Assembly: GCA_963804595.1 (NCBI GenBank)
Contig: CAWDQZ010000005.1
Coordinates: forward strand, 1-64,000
Reading direction: 5' to 3'
Origin: DASUPK01 sp963804595
GTDB taxonomy: Bacteria > Actinomycetota > Thermoleophilia > Solirubrobacterales > 70-9
Length of the DNA stretch: 64,000 bases
In this document: positions 58,904-64,000 of the stretch, piece by piece
Layout of the letters: the number at the start of each line of letters is the position of its first letter
How positions within the stretch are numbered: the stretch's first letter is position 1
Notes under the pieces: model-generated
What the model was told of the DNA's origin: nothing
The model's input: the letters and a program-made list of their open reading frames with translations, nothing else
The model's database searches: none
Translations under genes and position numbers: made by a program

Positions 58904-59470
58904 ATGACCGAGCTCAACGGAGATCGCTCCGCGTGGCTGCGCTGCTACCGCTGCTGGGCCCGGGACCTCGAGGTCCAGATGCACTACGACGCGATCCTCC
59001 GGATCGATCCGGAGAGCGGCGAGCCCGCCGAGCGTATCGACGAGGTCCAGGAGGCGGTGGTCCAGTGCCTGCGGTGCCTCCATGACCAGCCGCACCTGAC
59101 GATCCAGGACGACAAGGTCGTCCCCATCGAGGATCGCTGGGAGCGGATGGTCGCGGGCACCCCCTGGGTCGCCTCCTGCACGGTGACGGTGGACCAGGAC
59201 CAGGTCGAGAGCTGCTCGGGGCCGGAGGCGGCGGAGTCGCTCACCTACGGCTCCTTCGGCGAGGCCGGGACCCGGGAGTTCTTCACCCACGTCCGCTTCC
59301 ACAAGCACGACGAGGAGCGAATCATCGTCCACCTGCTCGTCGAGCTCTACGCGCGCTCCGCCGAAGAGGCCACGGAGGTGCTCGAGGAGGCCTCCCGCGG
59401 GGTGCTCGAGATCACCTCGCTCGCCGAAGAGTCCCGGCCGCCGGCGCACGCGCCGGACGAAGCCCACTAG
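58904..59470 (+). CDS. Hypothetical protein with two CxxC pairs
   Basis: A 188-residue soluble protein. The N-terminal region holds CYRC (C14, C17) and CLRC (C55, C58), a likely zinc ribbon, followed by acidic alpha/beta sequence (EFFTHVRFHKHDEERIIVHL and LYARSAEEATEVLEEASRGV). No known family assigned. There is no signal peptide. It lies 58 bases after the four-cysteine protein gene. A nucleic-acid- or protein-binding role is possible. Confidence 0.65.
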   Translation: MTELNGDRSAWLRCYRCWARDLEVQMHYDAILRIDPESGEPAERIDEVQEAVVQCLRCLHDQPHLTIQDDKVVPIEDRWERMVAGTPWVASCTVTVDQDQVESCSGPEAAESLTYGSFGEAGTREFFTHVRFHKHDEERIIVHLLVELYARSAEEATEVLEEASRGVLEITSLAEESRPPAHAPDEAH

Positions 59471-59524
59471 CCGCAGACCAGCGCGATGAGCATTTATGAG
59501 CGCCGCTCGCTAGGTTGGCCATCG

Positions 59525-59989
59525 ATGCGAAAGCCGCTGACAGTCACCACGATGCTGCTGCTCTTGACGGCCCTGGTCCTCAGCGGCGGAGCAGCCGCCA
59601 AGAAGCACAAGCGGCTCAGGCTGACCTGTGACCAAGCCACGGAGGCGATCTCCATCACCGCCGAGCAGTACCGGGCGCGCTACAACGCGATGGGGTACAC
59701 GATCGAGCCTGCGCCCTACGGGCTTCTCGTCGGCGGTGGTTGCAAGAACGTCGGCAAGCTGACCCGGCGGGGAAGCGCCTACATGGCGGACGTCCACTAC
59801 GCCGACGACGGCAGCCCCCCGTTCCCCGGCGAGACGAACCCGGACGTCTACGCGTATCACTGGCAGTGGAACGAGATCGTCACCCGTACCAAGAAGGGCC
59901 GGCTCCGGACCTCGGTCAGCGATTTCCGGTGCACGAGAGAGGCACTCGGGCCGCCGCCCGAATACGACATCCAGGTCCTCCCCTGCTGA
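59525..59989 (+). CDS. Secreted hypothetical protein
   Basis: From ATG 59525, a 154-residue exported protein with a signal peptide (cleavage near GGAAA, about 25) and a Lys-rich start to the mature part. It has four cysteines (LTCDQA, GGGCKN, FRCTRE, final LPC), suggesting two disulfides. QYRARYNAMGYTIEPAPYGL and YAYHWQWNEIVTRTKKGRLR are distinctive, but I know no family. An earlier in-frame ATG at 59486 would bury the signal peptide, so it is not used. Its end overlaps the convergent small gene by 74 bp. Confidence 0.65.
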   Translation: MRKPLTVTTMLLLLTALVLSGGAAAKKHKRLRLTCDQATEAISITAEQYRARYNAMGYTIEPAPYGLLVGGGCKNVGKLTRRGSAYMADVHYADDGSPPFPGETNPDVYAYHWQWNEIVTRTKKGRLRTSVSDFRCTREALGPPPEYDIQVLPC

Positions 59990-60200
59990 CGGGGGCTACT
60001 CGGCGCGGCTTCGGCTTCTCTTCCCCGGGCGCGCCGGGGTCCTTGATCGCCTCGCCGGCGGCCTTCGCCTTGTCCTTCAGGCTGCCCTGGCCCGTGGCGA
60101 CGTCCTTGAGCTCATCGGCGTCCTCCTTGAGGGCACCGGTTCCACCGCGCTTGTTGACGATCTTCTTCGCCTGATCGGTGAGTCGTCCCAGGTTGACCAT
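59916..60200 (-). CDS. Small Rv0909/CsbD-like helical protein
   Basis: A 94-residue protein. The first 60 residues (MVNLGRLTDQAKKIVNKRGG, then LKDVATGQGSLKDKAKAAGE) match the charged repeat pattern of Rv0909-type antitoxin-like or CsbD-like stress proteins. The rest, after KDPGAPGEEKPKPR, runs antisense to the secreted-protein gene and may be translated tail without function. No toxin gene is adjacent. It is 14 bases downstream of the maoC gene. Confidence 0.6.
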   Translation of the reverse strand: MVNLGRLTDQAKKIVNKRGGTGALKEDADELKDVATGQGSLKDKAKAAGEAIKDPGAPGEEKPKPRRVAPVSRGGPGCRIRAAARVPLSCTGNR

Positions 60201-60214
60201 CTCTCCTCCTATTC

Positions 60215-60730
60215 CTATCCGGGCTCCTTGCGGGGCACAAGGACCGCCCGCTTGAACTCCGCCACCAGTGTCCCATCCTGGTTGAAGGCGCGCGTGTGAA
60301 CTCGGACGATGCCGCGGTCGGGCTTCGATTGCGAGGGCCGCACCTCGAGGACCTCCGATTCGACGAACAGGGTGTCGCCGTGGAAGACGGGGTTCGGGTG
60401 GCTGAGCTCCTCGGTCGCGAGGTTGGCGATCGCCTTGCCCGAGACGTCGTTGACGGTCATGCCGAAGATGAGCGAGTAGACGTACGGGCCGGCAACCACG
60501 TTCCTGCCCTGCTGACTGTTCTCGGCGTAGACGTCATTGATGTGGAGCGGGTGGTGATTCATCGTCAGCAGGCAGAACAGGTGATCCTCGGACTCCGTGA
60601 TCGTCTTCGCCGGCCAGTGCTTGTAGACGGCGCCGACCTCGAACTCCTCCAGAAAGCGGCCGTACTCGTGCGCGCCGGACGCCTCGCGCTCGGACTGGTC
60701 GGTGGTCAGCTGGTGGTTCTCGTCGTTCAT
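60215..60730 (-). CDS. MaoC-family mesaconyl-CoA hydratase-like protein
   Basis: A hotdog-fold hydratase of 171 residues. RFLEEFEVGAVYKHWPAKTI, DHLFCLLTMNHHPLHINDVY, PYVYSLIFGMTVNDVSGKAI and PVFHGDTLFVESEVLE closely follow the MaoC protein of the Streptomyces ethylmalonyl-CoA gene set as I recall it. The catalytic region has NHHPLH in place of the usual DxNPLH. The likely reaction is hydration of mesaconyl-C1-CoA to beta-methylmalyl-CoA. It lies in a minus-strand operon downstream of the acyl-CoA dehydrogenase, SDR, SCP2 and AlkZ-like genes. Confidence 0.85.
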   Translation of the reverse strand: MNDENHQLTTDQSEREASGAHEYGRFLEEFEVGAVYKHWPAKTITESEDHLFCLLTMNHHPLHINDVYAENSQQGRNVVAGPYVYSLIFGMTVNDVSGKAIANLATEELSHPNPVFHGDTLFVESEVLEVRPSQSKPDRGIVRVHTRAFNQDGTLVAEFKRAVLVPRKEPG

Positions 60731-60774
60731 CGGCGCGGCATGTTATGCGAGGGCGCCCCGAAGGGGCGACCCGT

Positions 60775-61878
60775 CTAACTCTGGGCAATCGCGGCCTCCA
60801 CGCCTTCGAAGCGGGCGATGTCCGCGATCTCGGCCTCGATCGCCGCTCCGAGCCGCTCCCGCTCTGGCTTCGGGAGGTTGAGAGAGATCTCCAGCCGCCC
60901 GCCCTTCCGGGAGGAGCGCCAACCGCCGACCACGATGCCGTCCTCCTCGATCACCGGCCTGATCCAGCCCCCACCCCCCTCCTTGACGTGGATCGCGTGC
61001 TCACCGGTTACCGAGAAGGAGCGGTCCTTCCAGCCGAGCAGGTAGGTGTCGAAGTTGCCCAGCATCCTCAGCTGGCCCGTGCGCGGCAGACGCGGCAGGC
61101 CGCCCCGCGGAACCAGCATGACCTCGTCCCCCACGCGAACCTCCTCGATTTCGTTGGAGATCGCCTCGAGACCCGACCGCACCTCTCGCAGTCCGAGGCC
61201 CGACCAGTAGGCGAAGTCTCGATCCGTCGCGGGCGCGAAGGCCCGCAGGTAGACCCGGGCGAGCTCCGCGCACGCCCTCTCGCGGTCGACCGTGCGGAGC
61301 TTTCCGAGCCAGTCCTCGCGTCGGACGAGGCAGGTCTGCTTGCCGCGGTCCGGCCCCAGGCAGGCGATGCCCGAGGTGACCGCCAGCCCGACGATGTGCA
61401 TGCCCGTCTGGGTGCTCAGCCTCACCCCGGCCGTCTCGACTCGATCCCGCGCCTCCGTTCGGGTCAGCGGCCCCTCCTCCGTCAGCGCGCGGCCGATGAC
61501 CCCGAGCGCCTTCTCCGTGTCGCGCGCGCGCAAGCCGAGGTCGCCGAGGCGTCTGCGCTGCCAGCGCTCGATGTCCGGCTCGAAGATCGGGAGCCACCAG
61601 CCCGCGTCCTCGGTCGGGATCAGGTGGATCGTCATCCGCATCACCCAGGTGCGAAGTAGCGAGCGCTCCTCGGTGCGGGCGCGCCCGACGTCATCGGCGC
61701 TCAGCGATCGGCTGCGCGATCGGAAGCTGAGCGGCCCCGCGTAGACGTCCTGCGCCTGTGCCCCGGCGATCGCTCTGGCGATCTCGGCAGGGTCGTCAGC
61801 CGAAGGCGGCCGGTGAAGCAGCTGGGTTGCGGCACGGAGCCGCGCCAGCCGGGCCGGATCGATCCCCCTCGCCGGCAC
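60775..61878 (-). CDS. AlkZ-like winged-helix DNA-binding (HTH_42) protein
   Basis: This 367-residue protein of the winged-helix DNA-binding-domain family includes the crosslink DNA glycosylase AlkZ. The catalytic-type motif GAQAQDVYAGPL has the Gln-x-Gln/Asp set (QAQD, 41-44). TWVMRMTIHLIPTEDAGWWL and MLGNFDTYLLGWKDRSF are characteristic. It could remove bulky or crosslinked bases, as in natural-product producers, but many members lack proof. No biosynthetic cluster is nearby. It starts six bases after the SCP2 gene stop. Confidence 0.85.
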   Translation of the reverse strand: MPARGIDPARLARLRAATQLLHRPPSADDPAEIARAIAGAQAQDVYAGPLSFRSRSRSLSADDVGRARTEERSLLRTWVMRMTIHLIPTEDAGWWLPIFEPDIERWQRRRLGDLGLRARDTEKALGVIGRALTEEGPLTRTEARDRVETAGVRLSTQTGMHIVGLAVTSGIACLGPDRGKQTCLVRREDWLGKLRTVDRERACAELARVYLRAFAPATDRDFAYWSGLGLREVRSGLEAISNEIEEVRVGDEVMLVPRGGLPRLPRTGQLRMLGNFDTYLLGWKDRSFSVTGEHAIHVKEGGGGWIRPVIEEDGIVVGGWRSSRKGGRLEISLNLPKPERERLGAAIEAEIADIARFEGVEAAIAQS

Positions 61879-61884
61879 CCCGGC

Positions 61885-62250
61885 CTAGTGGACCTTCTTG
61901 GTGCGAACGCGCTGCTCGTGGCGCTCGACGACCTGGGCGATCAGCTTCTGGATATTCGTATCCCCGCTCGCCCGGATGTGACCGTTCTCGACTGCCTCGA
62001 TGTAGTCGCTGACATGCCCTTCGGTCGCCAGCTGATTGAAGTCGGAGCGTGGGATCGCCACCGAGACCCGCGCGTCCTGGGTCGAGGCCGCCTTCGTGAT
62101 CTTGGGACCCGGCACCTCGACGCGGAACATCTGGACGTCCCCCCTCCCGCGGAGCTCAAGCTCGAAGACCAGCTTGAGCTGCGCGAGCGCGGGCACCTCC
62201 GCCTGAAAGCGGTCGATGGCGGTTTTGATCAGGTCCTGGGTCGACGCCAT
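61885..62250 (-). CDS. SCP2 sterol-carrier-like protein
   Basis: A 121-residue single SCP2-fold protein: FRVEVPGPKITKAASTQDAR, VAIPRSDFNQLATEGHVSDY and IRASGDTNIQKLIAQVVERH. The family binds acyl-CoAs or lipids in a hydrophobic tunnel. The ATG at 62250 is one base from the SDR stop, so the two are coupled. The setting among acyl-CoA enzymes suggests lipid or acyl handling. Confidence 0.82.
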   Translation of the reverse strand: MASTQDLIKTAIDRFQAEVPALAQLKLVFELELRGRGDVQMFRVEVPGPKITKAASTQDARVSVAIPRSDFNQLATEGHVSDYIEAVENGHIRASGDTNIQKLIAQVVERHEQRVRTKKVH

Positions 62251-62251
62251 C

Positions 62252-62916
<665 letters not shown>

Positions 62917-62920
<4 letters not shown>

Positions 62921-64000
62921 ATCTTGTTGCGCTCCAAGAGCTTCCTACCGATCACCATGCGCTGGATCTCGGAGGTGCCCTCCCCGATCAGCAGCAGCGG
63001 GGCGTCGCGGTAGAGCCGCTCGATCTCGTACTCCTTCGAGTAGCCGTAGCCGCCGTGGATCCGGAACGACTCCTCGACCACCTCCTTGCCGGTCTCGGAG
63101 GCGAGCAGCTTCGCCATCCCGGCCTCGAGATCGGAGCGCTCGCCTGCGTCCTTCATCCGAGCGGCCTTGCGAGTGAGGAGGCGTGAGGCCTCCACCTTGG
63201 TGGCCATGTCGGCGAGCTTGAACTGGATCGCCTGGTGCTGGGCGATCGGCTTGCCGAAGGTCTTGCGCTCCTGGCTGTAGCGGAGCGCCAACTCCAGGGC
63301 GCGCTGGGCGATGCCGACGCCACGTGCGGCGACGTTCACCCGCCCGACCTCGAGCGCGTCCATCATCTGGACGAATCCCTTGCCGAGACCGTTCTCCTCG
63401 CCGCCGAGGATGCGCTCCGGCGGGCACTTGTAGCCGTTGTAGACGAGCTCGGTGGACTCGACGCCCTTGTAGCCCATCTTCTTGATCTTCGGAGGAATCT
63501 CGAGCCCGGCGAACTCACCCTCGTTGTGCTCGGCCCAGGGCTCCTTCTCGGTGATGAAGCAGGTCATGCCCTTGTAGGGCGGGTCGGCCTTGGTGTCGTT
63601 CTTCATCAGCACGAAGACCACGCTCGAACCGAGCCCGTTGGTGACCCACATCTTCTGACCGTTCAGCTCCCACTTGCCGTCCTCGCCCTTGGTGGCGGTC
63701 GACTTGATGCCCTGCACGTCGGAGCCGACCTCGGGCTCGGAGAGCGAGAAGGCGGCACGGATCTCGCCGGTCGCCATCTTGGGGAGGAAGTGCTGCTTCT
63801 GCTCGTCCGTGCCGAACTTCATCAGCAGGTACGAGCCGATGAAGTGGGTGTTGACGACGCCGGAGATCGAGATCCAGCCGCGCGAGAGCTCCTCGACGAT
63901 CATCGCGTAGGTGGTCAGGTCGAGGCCCATCCCGCCGTACTCCTCCGGGATCGTCACCCCGAACAGGCCGAGCTCCTTCATCTGCTCGACGATCGGCTCG
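62917..64000 (-). CDS. Acyl-CoA dehydrogenase, methylsuccinyl-CoA type, N-terminus beyond window
   Basis: This flavin acyl-CoA dehydrogenase is open at the right edge (EPIVEQMKELG lies at the border). GLFGVTIPEEYGGMGLDLTT, SRGWISISGVVNTHFIGSYL, RAAFSLSEPEVGSDVQGIKS, EVGRVNVAARGVGIAQRALE, SYGKPIAQHQAIQ-like KTFGKPIAQHQ and RIHGGYGYSKEYEIERLYRD closely match, from memory, the dehydrogenase encoded with ccr, meaA and maoC in Streptomyces. The likely reaction is methylsuccinyl-CoA to mesaconyl-CoA. At least 361 residues are visible; perhaps 20-30 are missing. It heads the visible part of the operon running down to 59916. Confidence 0.87.

Overview
The window is high-GC DNA with actinobacterial gene content. 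The combination of a complete coenzyme F420 biosynthesis set, secreted arylsulfatase-like enzymes, many SnoaL/NTF2-like fragments and Streptomyces-like ethylmalonyl-CoA pathway genes suggests a soil actinobacterium, most plausibly a Thermoleophilia/Solirubrobacterales lineage. That placement is inference from gene families and was not tested with a phylogeny. No CRISPR array, prophage, insertion sequence or rRNA was seen.

Layout. 1-7.0 kb is a variable, partly decayed stretch: an AarF/UbiB kinase-like gene, fragments of SnoaL-like and alpha/beta-hydrolase genes, small secreted proteins, an RTX-type calcium-binding protein, and short perfect hairpins that come in two matched-loop pairs. It stops at the 3' end of a tRNA-Pro gene. 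7.0-11.7 kb carries five tRNA genes (Pro-GGG, Gly-TCC, Trp-CCA, Leu-TAG, Leu-CAA) among a sulfatase, a receiver protein, an SRAP protein and a DUF1801 protein. 11.7-23.5 kb is acyl-CoA and ketone-body metabolism: acetoacetyl-CoA synthetase, desaturase, acyl-CoA carboxylase, 3-hydroxybutyryl-CoA dehydrogenase, HMG-CoA lyase, a FlK-like thioesterase and an SDR. A DivIVA-like gene and a second sulfatase lie among them.

23.5-30.3 kb is a full F420 module: npdG, cofD, cofC and cofE on the plus strand, facing fbiC on the minus strand with an alcohol dehydrogenase and a cupin. 30.4-40.3 kb holds an aquaporin, a lone substrate-binding lipoprotein, a GGDEF-EAL-GAF protein, an mntR-mntH manganese operon with a clear operator palindrome, a YgfZ-like protein, and an unusual coiled-coil protein with a possible nuclease core. 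40.4-45.2 kb contains crotonyl-CoA carboxylase/reductase, a second RTX-like protein, an amidase and LtrA.

45.2-55.4 kb is a detoxification-like minus-strand cluster (two epoxide hydrolases, a flavin disulfide oxidoreductase, SDR, VOC protein, a hydrolase-redoxin fusion and two tiny genes) opposite a LuxR-family ATPase regulator. Four of its large genes are interrupted by single-base-type frame changes. 55.4-64 kb returns to intact genes: clpS, ethylmalonyl-CoA mutase, a mesaconyl-CoA hydratase-like MaoC protein, an AlkZ-like protein, SCP2, SDR and, cut by the window end, a methylsuccinyl-CoA dehydrogenase-like gene.

Taken together, ccr, ecm, maoC and the acyl-CoA dehydrogenase point to acetyl-CoA assimilation through the ethylmalonyl-CoA pathway. 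The acetoacetate and HMG-CoA enzymes could supply acetoacetyl-CoA to it. F420 and NpdG indicate an F420-dependent redox system elsewhere in the genome.
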